Assembly: GCA_009733575.1 (NCBI GenBank)
Contig: ML769553.1
Location: 1-64,000, forward strand
From: Gymnopus androsaceus JB14
Taxonomy: Eukaryota; Basidiomycota; Agaricomycetes; Agaricales; Omphalotaceae
Direction of reading: 5' to 3'
DNA length: 64,000 nucleotides
Shown: positions 23,652 to 35,981 of the stretch, in pieces
Layout: each line of letters starts with the position of its first letter
Numbering within the stretch: the stretch's first letter is position 1
Program-made: the position numbers and the translations under genes
Notes under the pieces: generated by a model
What the model saw: only the letters and a program-made list of their open reading frames with translations
Database searches by the model: none
Told to the model about the DNA's origin: nothing

Positions 23652-26600
23652 ATGGCTAGCGCTACTGCTACTGACGATGAGTTGGAGGAAATCAAGTGCG
23701 TTGTGATTATTACAATTAATTCCGAATACTAACTAGTGTACAGACGTTATGAAGACTTTACGACCATAGGTCGGTTCGCGTCCAAGTAATTCTGCTGGAG
23801 AATTCAACTGATGTACGCAGACTGGATACAAGACTCCATTCTGGAACGAAACAGAAGAATGCGAGCTGGTCCTGCAGGCTGGATGGCTCTGGGCCAAACA
23901 TGGCTCGTCGTTTCTGTCGTCGGCGTCTGCATTGGAATCAACGCGGCACTAATATCCATCGTCACCGAATGGTTATCTGATATTAAAATGGGCTACTGTG
24001 CCGATGGCTGGTGGCTAAATGAGCAGTTTTGCTGCTGGGAAATCGAAGGAGAGGACGAAACTAACGCGTGCGATTCATGGCATCCTTGGTCAGACGGAGG
24101 TTTCGCGCGCTGGTTTATATACGTCTTGTTCGCTGCAATATTTGCGTTCGTTGCTGCTCATCTTGTGCGGGCATTAGCCAAGTATGCTGCAGGATCCGGG
24201 ATATCTGAGATCAAGTGCATTCTCGCCGGTTTTGTCATGCAGGGCTTTTTGGGCTTTTCGACGTTCTTCATTAAGAGTTTAACACTTGTACGTGGCTATT
24301 TCGTCTTAAAAAGCACATTCTCACTTTTCCTCAGCCACTCGTTATTGCCTCTGGGTTATCAGTAGGCAAAGAAGGTCCCTCAGTCCATGTAGCATGCTGT
24401 ATAGGCTACATTGTCGCCGGATGGTTTCCCAAGTTCTCTAGTAGTCAGGGTGCGTGTCTCTTCCAACGCAGGTCACCGTTTCTCATCCTGCGCTCTTCAA
24501 CAGCCAAAATGCGTCAAGTAGTGACAGCTGCCAGCGCCGCAGGTGTCGCTGTGGCTTTTGGCTCGCCTATTGGAGGTGTACTATTTTCTATTGAAGTAAG
24601 TCTCTCTGTCTGGACATGCTATACAGTTCTTATCATTTCTTCCTGCAGGAAATGAGCCACAACTTTAGCATCAAGACAATGTGGAGGTCATTTTTCTGTG
24701 CGTTGGTGGCTACGTTTACACTTTCGGTTGGTATTCATTTCCTATCTTTCTCCGCTGTATTCACTTATTCCGGCATCTATTCATCTATTAGGCAATGAAC
24801 CCCTTCCGCACTGGCAAACTCGTACTCTTCCAAGTCACGTACGACCGCGACTGGCATTTCTTCGAAATTATCTTCTTTGTGATATTGGGTATATTTGGGG
24901 TCCGTATTTTGGCTTTCTATTCGTTCCAGTTTCAGTCGCGCACATTCTCTGCTTTGAATATTCCTCAGAATAGCCACTGATGTCCTTCTAGGGCCTCTAT
25001 GGTGCCTTTGTCGTCAAATTCAATCTACAGGTCGCTGCCTTCAGACGGAAATACCTCCAGTCCCATGGTGTGGCGGAAGCAGTGTTTCTAGCAGTAGTAA
25101 CAGCGATGATTGGTTATTTCAACCGGTGAGTTTTTTGAATAGTTTTGTTTGGGGATGCTCAAGTGAATTCGCCTCTTCCTAATCGATCCTCTTCGACTTT
25201 AATTCTATCACAGGTTCCTCCGAATTGATATGACAGAAAGCATGGCCATCTTATTCAGGGAATGCGATGCTTCTACGGGAGGTGGGACTGGGGATATATG
25301 TCAGTGAGTAGCGGAGGCCTGCCCTTGTCTCCCACTTTCTGATCACTTCCAAACAGAACCTCCATCCAATGGCGTCTCGCTAACTCCCTACTCCTCGCCA
25401 CTCTCATTCGCACCGCCCTTGTCGTTATCTCCTACGGCGCCAAAGTCCCTGCAGGAATCTTCGTCCCATCCATGGCTGTCGGAGCCTCTTTCGGTCGGAT
25501 GGTAGGGATAATGGTGAGGGCGGCATACAAGGCATACCCTCATTCAGGGATCTTTGCATATTGTGATCCAAATGTCCCGTGTATTACGCCTGGGACATAT
25601 GCGTTTTTGGGAGCGGCTGCTGCGCTGAGGTGAATTTAATTCTGTTCAACTTATACTCGTTCCTTATTTTCCATTTTCGCAGTGGTGTCATGCGCATCAC
25701 CGTGACTGTAGTGGTGATTATGTTCGAGCTAACGGGGGCGCTAACATATATCTTGCCTACGATGGTGAGTCTAGCTACTAACTGTGCCTAATTCTTTCTA
25801 CTCACATCTCCTTCCAATAGATTGTCCTCCTCGTTACCAAAGCGGTCGGTGACCTTCTTGGCACAAATGGTATCGCAGACGAGATGATTCGGTTCAACGG
25901 CTTCCCATTCTTAGAGAAAGAGGATCATGCGTATGGGGTTGATGTTTCAACGGTAATGCGGTCACTTTCGGATATCTATACGGTGCCGGAGAAGGGGATG
26001 CGTGTAAAGGATGTTGGTGAGTGGGCGATGGCCATATATTTTCTTCTCTTTTGCTAAAACGTTTAATAGAAAATCTAATGACATCTACGAACGTGAAAGG
26101 GTTCCCAGTTGTCTCTGGTGGGCCAGAGGATGAAGAATCATCGTCGTCTTCGTGGGGTCCTGCATCTGCTGATTCAAACGGTGCCAAGCCGACGTTGTTG
26201 GGGTACATTGGGAAGACGGAACTCAGATTCGTTTTGGGTGAGTCCTATCTGTGCCTCCTTTTCCTCCTCGTCATACTCCACTTTCTCCTGTCCTTGTTCA
26301 TCGCACATCTTTTTTTCTTGTGCCTAGTCTGTTAGCCCCGGCTCCAAGAAAACGCATTACTGACGAAGTAAAACTACAGACAGGTTCCGCAAAACAGGAA
26401 ACCTCGATCCCGATACACCTTGTCTTTTTATGGCTCCTTTGTACCCGCCACTGTCATCAGCGCCAGTGTCAGCGTCAGCATCGCGGCGGTCGAGGTCAAG
26501 GACGAGAAGGAGTGTAATGAACGGGATAGTGCAAGGTATCGAGGAAGAAGAGATTCCTGAGACGATGTTTGAGAGACCGGATGGGTCAGAGGGAGTTGAA

Positions 26601-27704
26601 TTGTGGCCCTGGGTTAATCAGGTGGGTCTTTTCTCCATCGAATCTTCGACGAGTTGGGGAGTTTTTTCCTTTTCTGTGGAGTCATTCTTGAGTTTAAGGC
26701 AATGACGTTGGGGATCGCAGTGCTTCGTGCGTGGCGGCGCTGGGGTGCTCTCAGCTTTGTTTAATGACTCTTCATGTGTCCCTGGATTCATATTAAACTG
26801 GATACTAATTTCGCTTTTGCTCCATAATAGACACCTATGACCGTTTCATCCCAGCTTCCACTAGAGATTGTGATGCAATTGTTCAAAAGAATGGGGTGAG
26901 TGGATATTCGCTTCTTTTTCGGTTACTTTTGGCCTTTTCTCTGCTTTCTCTGTTGATTTATTCCGTCATCATACATCCCGTTTTTTTGGCACATACGGGA
27001 ACTGGCTCCATGGAGTCGTACTGGTCAGAAGTCAGTCTTCCGTGAGCTTTACTCCTGCTACTGTAGAGGCTCAAGGCCTACGCCAGTAAAAGGAACGACT
27101 AGCACATGCTTATAACAACTTAAACAAGCTCTAAAAACCCAAAAAGCTATGACGTTGATGACAGGTGTTGACCGCTTCGTCCGCATACTACTGCGTTCAT
27201 GCTGCTTCTGGGGCTGTAATGCTGACACCAGGTGTTGTTTACGCCTTTACGCTATAGGTGTACCGGTGGAGAGCATTCTTTTTCTTTCTCTTTCGTCATT
27301 TTTCGTTAACGGCTTACTCATTTTCACCGATCATGGTTCATACGCGGTCACTCACTACTCCACTATATCTTTGGCTACTCCTACTCCACGCATTTCTCTT
27401 CGCTTGGACTGCGACCCTACAATGCAATCTCGGGCACTGCTGATATCATCAACTCTCTGTTCAACTGTTAGCCCAAGAGTCATTCTAGTAGAAGATCATG
27501 GCTCCCTCGTCGGCCTGGTCACCGTCAAAGACGTTCTGCGCTTTATCGCTACGGAAAAACCGGGTGCATATGACGAACCGTCCTGGGACGAGCGAGGAGG
27601 GGCTCGATGGGCTCTTGGAGGAAGTGTGGTCTGTTGGTAGAGGGGCCGTTGATCGCATCAGTGACATATTTGGAAAGTTTGGGAGATGGATTCGGGTGAG
27701 GTAG
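23652..27704 (+). CDS. CLC chloride channel/transporter with C-terminal CBS domains
   Basis: This is a 16-exon gene. The exons I could place are 23652-23695, 23744-23769, 23821-24287, 24335-24449, 24504-24595, 24649-24726, 24792-24899, 24992-25125, 25214-25303, 25357-25629, 25683-25764, 25821-26016, 26070-26237, 26380-26621, 26831-26895 and 27472-27704. Membrane-domain signatures are [16 protein letters not shown] with the gating glutamate, [13 protein letters not shown] and [28 protein letters not shown]-like segments follow ([40 protein letters not shown]). It resembles fungal GEF1-type channels, which balance charge in Golgi or endosomal acidification. One extra g in GAGGAGGGGCTCG near 27600 shifts the frame so that the conserved tail ([10 protein letters not shown].. 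to the stop at 27704) is read only if one g is removed. Intron 15 is unusually long (576 bp). Confidence 0.9.
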
Positions 27705-28002
27705 AACTAACTAGCTTCTAGCTTAGAGTCTGGATTATTTAGGTCTTCGAAGGGGATATGATGTGGACTGGTGTATTTATTCCCATAATTATTCAATGTG
27801 ACTCCTCTCTTACGTTTCCCAATTAAGCGCAGGCAAATGCATGACGTAGTTGTTTGCGACCGTGGAGCAATTCAAAAAGAGTCCCAAATAAGGAAGCACC
27901 TGGGTGGAGTGGGGTCGTACGCCGAAACATATAAAATCCCGTTGCAAATTTCGTTTTAATCCCATATCTTCCTCAACTTTACACAGTCTATCATCTAAAC
28001 AA
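27705..28002. promoter_or_regulatory. intergenic with a TATA-like box for the next gene
   Basis: CATATAAAAT near 27928 lies about 75 bp before the ATG at 28003, followed by a pyrimidine-rich leader, the usual layout of a well-expressed fungal gene. Confidence 0.4.
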
Positions 28003-28270
28003 ATGGCGTTTTCCTCTGAAATCGAACGTGTCCGCTACTCTCAGCAGCTCGCTGAGTACACTTTGCGCCAATTTACCGCTGCGAGGGTCTCGCCAGATAG
28101 CACTGCCAAATTACCTCCCAGTCAGACACACAAGTTGGCGAAGTTGCTAGGTCGGCATTCTTCTTCGCTTTCTCCTCAATTTTCTGACCCTCTATGCAGA
28201 TAAAACGTCGCCTTCTCCTCGTCGCAGCTCCCGTATGACAGAGCCTGCTCGTCATGCTGTCAAAGCATAA
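28003..28270 (+). CDS. small two-exon protein, 72 residues, unknown
   Basis: Exon 1 is 28003-28150, the intron 28151-28199 (GTCGGC...TGCAG), and exon 2 28200-28270. The predicted protein is helical at the N-terminus (MAFSSEIERVRYSQQLAEYT) and basic, Ser/Pro/Arg-rich at the C-terminus (SPSPRRSSRM). There is no signal peptide, membrane segment or known domain. The clean splice sites and the TATA-like box upstream support a real gene. Confidence 0.5.
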
Positions 28271-30530
28271 GTTTCATATTCCTGTGTTATTCGGGGTACG
28301 CTCGCCGCATTCCTTCTTCGTCGCTTTCCTCACTAATGCTTAGCCGAACTCTTAGTTTCCTTCTTGTAACGACAATAATTTTTGGGCCATCCATATCATC
28401 AATCATAGGGACACTAATCGCAAAAAAAAGACGTGCTCTACTGTACAACATATTATATTCCCCATTTTATTCGCAACTCCAACACTTTGGCATCTATCTT
28501 GACGACGTGCCTATCTCGTACTCATCACATAAATTATCCTTCCTGTTGTTTGTTTCCCGGAACTATTTTCCTACTTTTGTTAGATGTATCTTGTCCGTTC
28601 CATTTGTATCAGTATCATTGCAGTATCAATATTATTTTCATCGCTCCGTCGTGCACATCGCAAGGCCCTTCTACCTTTCGTCAATCCAGCCAAGGATTGT
28701 CGCTGTCAGAGACTCAGAGTTTAATCGTACGTGTGCTTCCTTGCTTCTGCTCGGAAGGCTCGTTACATGCACACGTTTTTTTGGAGATTAACATAGAGCA
28801 GGCGCTCGGGGAAAAGATTAAACTCGTCCTGATCTTTGGGTCTAGCATGCATACCTAGCAGTAGCGCGTGAATGATTGGCCAGGGTGCCAAGACGCTAGA
28901 ATCGAGGCTCCAAGCGTACAAGCTCGAGCCGTTGTATTCCATGCTAGTCACGGTCAAGGATCGAGCAAGTATCAGAACTTCACTGACTTTCTGACGCCTC
29001 CAGGGTGCCACAGAACTGAACGTCTCCGAATCTCCGAGTTCTAGTAATTGAATAAGGATCTATGTTCTTCATTCCGAGTCTAAACAACTTCTGTCAAATA
29101 TTCAACGACTCCCACTCCACTTGAGCACTTCTAAATGTGAATATGATGAAACTCTCCATGCTCCTCCATGCTCCTCGCGCATCTCCCGGACATCTCCACA
29201 AAATACGCCATGGCCATCCATAACTTGGATTACCCATCATGCCTTCCGAAGCTCACGGGTCCATTTCATGATAAATTTCAGTGTTGGCATTAGGATTTTT
29301 CTTTCTTCGAGACTCACATCTCTTTTGTCCGATTTGATGCAATCCGTATTGATTTGGTAACTCGGTTGGAAGCTATCTTGATAGAGAGGTAGCGATGATA
29401 GCGTGTATGTCTGTTAATAATAAGAGCCAGTAAGTCGGCTCCTGGACCAGCTGATTCTATCGAGGGTCGACGTAATGTGAATGGGTTCAAAATGATTTCC
29501 TTCGACTCAAAAATCAGCGGATATACCGGTACCACTTGCTGCCAAGTACCGCTCGCCATATTCCTGGACCTGTATATGCTTGGCAGTGTACGCATAGCTA
29601 GGAAGATGCAGGCCTGTAAAATCCTGAGCGACACTAGTACGTCCGAATCGGGGATCGGGAACTGTGCATCTGGAGCTTGAGGCCTCAAAAGCTTGAGGCC
29701 TTGAGGCTTGAATCGATGTAGATTGCACCCTTGAAGCCTTCTTTACCGTCCATTGAATAAAGGAATCATTGAGGACAGAAGAGATGGAGCGATGATTACA
29801 CCTGAGCGTTGCTGCTTCTTAAATAAATTTTTAGACAGACAAACTCGACGGTTTTAAATCCATTGGCTTGGTATCTATAGCTTGAAGAAGAAATCAACGC
29901 GTCTGGTGTTGTGCGCTTCATAGGCGGGGAAGTGACAGAGTCAGAGTCTCGAATATCGTCCTATCTTTTATTCAGTATTACTGCTAGAGCTTCCGCTTCC
30001 GAAGCCTTCCGCGCAGATGCTCATCACTGTGGCAAGCTCAATTCGAGATACAAGATCCTGGATCTAGGATGTTCTTACCAGATATCATCCCAGCAGGACT
30101 AGGAAGATATACGCGCGCCAGCTCGGTATCTAGTATTTACCAGTAGTCGTAGTCACGTTCCAGTTTCGTTTCGGGGATTGTAATTAGCACATGGTAGAAT
30201 CGCGTTTCTCTCTTGGTGGTGGAATTCCATTGTAGATCCTTGACTGGAGTTGAAGCGGAGGTTAATATTAAGCTCTTTGGTTCGATTCAATCCCGGAAAT
30301 TCGACGATGATGATTAATTGGGAGAGAAGTTGAGAGTAGGCGCTCAAGCGCTCAAGTCAAGCTGAAGCTTGAGCGCTAAGAGTCGCACATCTGATAATAA
30401 CTTCAATTTGACCCAAATTTGACCGCTCGCCTACCTTTACTCCCTCAACTCTCTCACCTCAAGCCATCGCGGGGTTGCTACTCAAAAGCATCTGTTCTAA
30501 AACTGTACATTCAGAACCTTTCAACGCAAC
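28271..30530. other. 2.3 kb without a recognisable gene
   Basis: Open frames near 28336-28858 on the plus strand are hydrophobic and low-complexity with no family resemblance. Near 29665-29710 there are nested CTTGAGGCC/GGCCTCAA repeats, and at 30338-30379 a hairpin GCGCTCAAG...CTTGAGCGC. I see no coding signal I trust. Confidence 0.4.
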
Positions 30531-30680
30531 ATGGAATTTGACAGCAAAGACATGCTGACCATCACCACCATCCAAGATCTTCCAACTGTATTTTTGCTTG
30601 TCTTTGCAAGGGTTTTGCAGTTGTTACTGAAGGAGTTGCTCAGCTTAGACTCCTCATATTTGCAATCACAGTCTCAGTAA
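30531..30680 (+). CDS. 49-codon open frame, uncertain
   Basis: The ATG at 30531 starts MEFDSKDMLTITTIQDLPTV and continues with a Leu-rich helix to a stop at 30680. It lacks any known domain. It could be a first exon or a chance frame, and the element at 30890 lies 210 bp downstream. Confidence 0.2.
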   Translation: MEFDSKDMLTITTIQDLPTVFLLVFARVLQLLLKELLSLDSSYLQSQSQ

Positions 30681-30889
30681 ATCTGCATCACAAAGAAAAA
30701 AATAGTCCAATGTATTCCTTTTGTTTGACTTTTGTCCCACATTTTTCAAGTTCATAATTGACTAGTATACTATGATGTAGTCTGCAAGCATCTTCAATGT
30801 TGACTCTATCTGTTAAAATGTACTCACATTGAGGAATAATTGCTTACTTTCCTGAAACTTTGTGCACCAGTCAGATTTACAATACACTT

Positions 30890-31068
30890 CATCAGCAAAA
30901 CCTGTATTTTCGCTGCAGGTCTCCAGAGATCTCTGGAGCTTGACAGCTGTCAAAAAAACTGTCAATTTTCTCCAGAGATCTCTGGAGGTCTCTGGAATAG
31001 GGTACCTTGCTCCAGAGATGTCCCAAATGAATGGGTTTTCTCCAGTGACAATACAGGTTTTGCTGATG
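30890..31068. mobile_element. MITE A: 179-bp element with CATCAGCAAAACCTGTATT terminal inverted repeats
   Basis: Perfect 19-bp inverted ends are flanked by TT on both sides. The interior holds several copies of the palindromic motif CTCCAGAG/CTCTGGAG (AGATCTCT centres) and the palindrome TTGACAGCTGTCAA. It has no coding capacity. It shares ends with the elements at 35362 and 58888. Confidence 0.85.
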
Positions 31069-31574
31069 TTGGAGTAAGTAAGTATGTTAGGATTTCACAC
31101 AAAGTACTTAGAAATAATGATTGTTTCTGATTGTTTTTCTAAGGATGTGGAGCACAAGGACCTCAGGAGATGCAATTTGATATGACCTACTTGACCCTAT
31201 GACATGACATGCCTCTTTTATTTGGCACTACTAACTAGTCAGTAAACACCCATTGTTCCCTCCCTTTTCTCAGGCCTTGATATGAGAAACTTGACACCTG
31301 AATAACTTAACTAGCAACTTATTGCAGCAATATTAGAGAGATCAATTGCACAAAGAACAAGGCGAAGAAACCAAAGAAAAAGAGTTGGAATAAAATTAGA
31401 TTTGACTGCAGTTGAAGTGAACTGTAACCATGCCGAGCTTATTAATTTATCAAAATTTTTGAGGCACTGTGATGTGTAACTTTCAAATTGCATGAAATGG
31501 GACAGTAAATATTGCTACAATAAGTAAACTAATCTGCCAAATTATATGGTGGATTCATTTATTTACCATAACAT
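31069..31574. other. intergenic, 3' flank of NB-ARC/TPR gene
   Basis: AT-rich sequence with no recognisable gene. It presumably includes the 3' untranslated region of the minus-strand gene ending at 31575. Confidence 0.4.
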
Positions 31575-34200
31575 TTACCTGCGCAGCTGAAGCATCTCCT
31601 TTTGCAGCTTCTTAGCTGTTTGTGAATTTCCAAGTTTCCTATATGTATTTGCAAGATTGGCCATGGAGATCAAGGTATTTGGGTGGTGCTCTCCTAGCAC
31701 TTGCTTACGTAGCTGAAGTGCCTCTTCCTGAAGCTCCCTTGCAGCCTCTACCTTGCCAAGTTTTCTGTATGTCATTGCAAGCTTGGCCATGGAACTCAAT
31801 GTATCTGGGTGGTACTTTCCAATCACTTGCTTGTGCAGCCTGAGAACCTTCTCTTGCAGCTTCTCTGCCACCTCATACTTTCCAAGCTTTTGATATGTCA
31901 TTGCAAGGTCTGCCATTGATTGCAATGTATCTGGATGGTGTTTTCCAATGATTTGCTTGAGCAGCTGGAGCACCTCCTCTCCCAGCTTCTCTGCCATATC
32001 CAACTTGCCAAGTTTGCGATATATCACTGCAAGATTGGCCATGATATCCAATGTTTGTGGGTGGTGCTCTCCAGCCACCTGCTTGCACAACTGAAGCACC
32101 TGCACTGTTAGCCTCTCTGCTGCCTGATTCTTTCCAAGTGTTCGATATGTTCCTGCAAGGTCTGACATGGCAGTCAAAGTGTCAGGGTGATGTTCCCCAA
32201 GCCCTTGTTTGTGTAATTGAAGCACATCTTCTTCCAGCTTTTCAGACAGTGACCAAAAGCCACTGTCATAGAAGACTCTTGCCAGGCACTTCTTCACATG
32301 CACAGTTGGTAATTTACTTGTCTGTATATGACTGGCATCTATTATCAATTTGTGTCGAAACTGATAATCCTCTTCTGTTACGCCAAGTGGAATGGCCCGA
32401 CCCAGCAACAACATCGCTGTCTGGCTCATATATTCCTCATTTAGAATAGTTTTAGAAATACATGTATGTATTACTGGGTGAAAGTCAAGACATTTTTTAA
32501 AAGTATTGTATGAGGCCAATGATAGTTGGCATAACTCAACTACACTGTCTTCCCATGACTCTTCTTCTGCAAACATTGATAAGAAATCACCCAACAGCTT
32601 CATGGCTTGTATAGGGGGATTTAAGTCAACAGGACCACTGTCACTACCAGTGAAAGCAGCTGCACGAGTGAATATCTCCATGGGAATGGCAGTTGGATGT
32701 AGATATGTACATAGTTGCATAAGCAATTTAGTAGAAGGACTAAGTTTCTCAAAACTCAATTGAAAAGCACTATACGTAGTTTCTTGGTAACCATCCAGCG
32801 ACCGCATTCTGTAATTGAGGATCTTTGTCTTTTTCTTATTAAAGTGCTGCAAATAATTTTCAAGTGGAGTTGTACCAACATAAGCACCAGCAGTTGCAAC
32901 TGCAAGGGCATGACAGCCAAGAGCATCAACAATTTTGGAAGCCTGAGCCAGGTTTGTGTCAGAGCTTTCCTTGTGTGCTTGTTTCAAAAGTAGCTCTATA
33001 GCATTTTCCTGGCTAAGATCACCAAGGGCAATATGACATCCAGGAGATGCCATTTGGGATATCTCTGTGAGGCAGCTTGTAACAATTACATTGCCATGGC
33101 TGCCACTGGGAGCATACTCATTGAGGAAGACATCTTTATCATCAGCACTGTCAAAAATGCAAAGCCAATTTTGATTCCCCCTAGCCAGGAAGTTTTTGAT
33201 GTTTTTGATATCTTCACCAACACCTACAGCATTTCCAAGCTCTTTGAAATCAGCAGCTAGGGTAGCATTGGAGGTAGCATTAAAAAACCAAACATTTGAG
33301 AATCTGTTGAAATAGTTTAATATCATATAGTGTTTAACCTTCATTTAATTTTTTCTTACCTTGAAAAGTTCCTGGAAACAAACTTAAGAATTACTTGGGT
33401 TTTTCCAGTTCCTCCATTTGCAACAAGGGTGACCACCCGCTGTCCAGGATAAAGGGCCTCCTCAATGCAGCACAACAGCTTTTTCACAACCTGGTGATCT
33501 GAATGATCATGAAGGTGAAAAGCACAAGTGCTAGATGATGCCAAGCTGGAAATAGCTGGTTGTTTACTTGTGAAAAGGACTGGGATATCTGGGAAGTTAT
33601 GCCAAGAGTAACCTTCTACTACTGATGGATCTAAATTTTCCAGTACTAGAAGGAGTTGAGGTGGAAGAGCCTGGTCTTTTACCTTTTCCTGAAGTGCTAT
33701 GTTCAAAATCTCTGCAGAGCTTGCATCCAGCACAATGAAGGGACTGTGAGCCTGATCAAGTAAATTCATATCTGTATGTATTAGAAAGAACTCACTACTT
33801 CAGATATTTTCTAACAAAATCATGAAGTACATCTGCATTTGCACTCCAAACGGTTACAATTTGTGCAGAAAACATTTTGGAGAGCTTCATCAGTACATCT
33901 TCCCGACCCACAAAATATTGACTTGGAGAAGGACAGTTGAGAATATTTGAAATGAGATTTACATGATCTAGGTGCATTGATTGGAGAAAATCAGTATTCA
34001 AAGTACCAGAATTTGTATAAGACAAGTACTGTGGTTTGCATCTTGATGAGTCCGATGATATGTGACATTCACAGGACAAGTGGTGAAGATTGAATTATTG
34101 AATTCAAAATTTGATGCTTGAGCAAACATTTGGTGGCTTCAGAATTGAAGAGGTTAGTGAACAGATAGCTGCTTGTAAATCCATAGACTTACGAGGTCAT
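31575..34200 (-). CDS. NB-ARC/TPR NLR-like protein
   Basis: The likely start is ATG at 34200, where ATGACCTC is followed by a GTAAGT donor, 65 bp below a TATATAAG box. Coding blocks are about 34080-33800 (with CPSPSQYFVGREDVLMKL), 33770-33360 and 33303-31575. The intron 33304-33359 is clear. The intron near 33770-33795 I could not place in frame, so a frameshift is possible there. Walker A is VTLVANGGTGKTQ (about 33395) and Walker B-like is NWLCIFDSADD. Five C-terminal 42-residue TPRs of the kinesin-light-chain type (HHPDTL..M..LA.TYR.LGK..AE) end the protein. Fungal NB-ARC/TPR proteins are intracellular sensors linked to heterokaryon incompatibility and programmed death. No N-terminal effector domain is visible. 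Between the FVGRED segment and the P-loop lies an unusual about 150-residue stretch. Confidence 0.8.
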
Positions 34201-34261
34201 TGTAGTCCCACAAAACTGCAATGAGTGGTTGAGGGAAAATATGTAAAATGACAGACAGTCT

Positions 34262-34275
34262 CTATCTTATATACA
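34262..34275 (-). promoter_or_regulatory. TATA box candidate of the NB-ARC/TPR gene
   Basis: The minus strand reads TGTATATAAGATAG about 65 bp before the candidate start at 34200. Confidence 0.4.
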
Positions 34276-34364
34276 CCAAGCCCAGGAACCATCTGGTGTT
34301 TAGCCTGCACGCGGACAGCCATCATTTGATCTACATGACATCATGTGCTTTAAATTTAAATTTT

Positions 34365-34560
34365 TGTTTTTTGGCTTTGATTTCAACTTTTAGGAGTGCA
34401 ATATGCATTCAACGGAGAATTTGACCTTGGGTTTAGGTCTGGGTACGGGTATGAGGCCTTCTGATAACGACCGATAAGGCATTGATTATCTGTTCATTTC
34501 CATCATTATCTTTGCCGGAGTCTTCTTTGACACCTTCATCATTGTTGTCCTTGCCTTAAT
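34365..34560 (-). repeat. diverged direct repeat with 36278-36450, acidic coding remnant
   Basis: This block and 36278-36450 share GGCTTTGATTTCAA, ATGCATTCAAC, GACCTTGGGTTTAGGT and the following segment in the same order. On the minus strand both encode acidic Asp/Glu/Asn-rich text (VKEDSGKDNDGNE against GGSDEDNNGEEE). They look like remains of a duplicated gene of unknown family. Confidence 0.4.
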
Positions 34561-35361
34561 CTATATTTATTGATTGAATGATGAATCAGATGGGTGTACA
34601 TTAGGTGCCCAAAAATTTGAACACATACACCAGTATGTCACCTCTGTAGTATATGTACTCTGTATTGATATTGCAGCATTTTGACCACAATTTTGGTGGG
34701 TGTTATGCATTATGGCCAAACTTAATTTTTTTTAACTAGTTCGGTTCTTAATTTTTCAATCAAGCATTATGCATATTAATTTAACATTTTTTTACAGCCA
34801 TCATTTCGGAAAGTTTCCAGAAATTGTGTTGCTATGTCACAAGATTTGAGGTTCAACCGGGTTTTTTGCCCATTTTTTCCCTTAATTGCGCCTAGTTTGG
34901 GACCCATGTACTATGGTTATGTAAACTTGTGGTCGAAATGTTGAAGATACAGACGTATCGGGCAATTGAGCCGTACATCGTACCGCATTCCGATTTGTTT
35001 ATGCGCTTGATGCGCCGCTGCTATTTTAGACTTATCTGGACTTATCTTTTGGTTATTCAGTTAGTAGATACCGTAGATAGTTCAACCTATCATGTATAAA
35101 CAGTATATATAGTATTGTACCATTGAATTTATCCCCTGCGCGTTTGCTCAGGCTTTTCACTAATAGACAGAGTAAAGTCTCCGATCTGATCTCAACTTTA
35201 TTCTAACACAAAATACTACAATAAACCTACTTTTTGAATAGCTTTATAAAGCCTGTGAAATAGTAATCACAGCATTAGAATTGCATTAGAATGAACATAA
35301 TAGATTATAATGTACCAAAGATAAGTTAAGGATCATACTTCAGTTACAGTGTTTACTTATG
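34561..35361. other. AT-rich intergenic region, nothing recognised
   Basis: No open frame of note and no repeat I can support. Confidence 0.4.
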
Positions 35362-35981
35362 CATCAGCAAAACCTGGGTGTACTGGACAGCACTGGATAG
35401 TGCTGTCCAGCACTCATAGCACCCATAGCACCCATAGCAAGGTCCCCATCTATCCAGAGCTATGGATTGCTATGGATTTCACGGGAATGTCAAGACTCAA
35501 CATCAGTTGTCATTGTATTCAATACTAAATATATTCATTTGTTTGAATTGTCTTGAGAATCATAAAATTGAACAATGGTGAAATAAAATCATTTTTATCT
35601 TCACGTTCAAATGTTGTTCAAATGTAAACATAGACTATAGCACATATGCATAATCATATAACTATTTGTTACCCAAGACCTACTACTCTATAGATTGCAG
35701 CCCCCATATGCACACATGCCCTGAAACCAAAGAACCTAATGAGACACACCACGAATACCACAATGAGCCTAGGCGACTGAGAATCAAGACAAAGGCATTG
35801 ATCCCACATCTCTTATATACCGTTGGTGGGAGAGAATGACAGGTGTCAAACAGCTGTCAAATGACAAAACAAGTCAGTGATCCCAGAGAACTTCATAGCA
35901 GGCCATAGCAGGCCATAGCAGCCATAGTTCTGATATGGCCTGCTATGGCCTGCTATGACCATTATCCAGGTTTTGCTGATG
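35362..35981. mobile_element. MITE C: 620-bp element with CATCAGCAAAACCTGG terminal inverted repeats
   Basis: The ends are CATCAGCAAAACCTGG and CCAGGTTTTGCTGATG. The left subterminal region has repeats of CCCATAGCA and a dyad around TGCTGTCCAGCA. The right side has GGCCATAGCA and its inverse TGCTATGGCC several times. It shares the palindrome CAGCTGTCAA with MITE A but not its CTCCAGAG motif. The flanks are TG and TA, so a target duplication is not clear here. No ORF is recognised. Confidence 0.8.

Noticed and set aside
28336..28858. Hydrophobic overlapping frames after the small gene
   Set aside because: Low-complexity, two frames of equal quality, no conserved motif.
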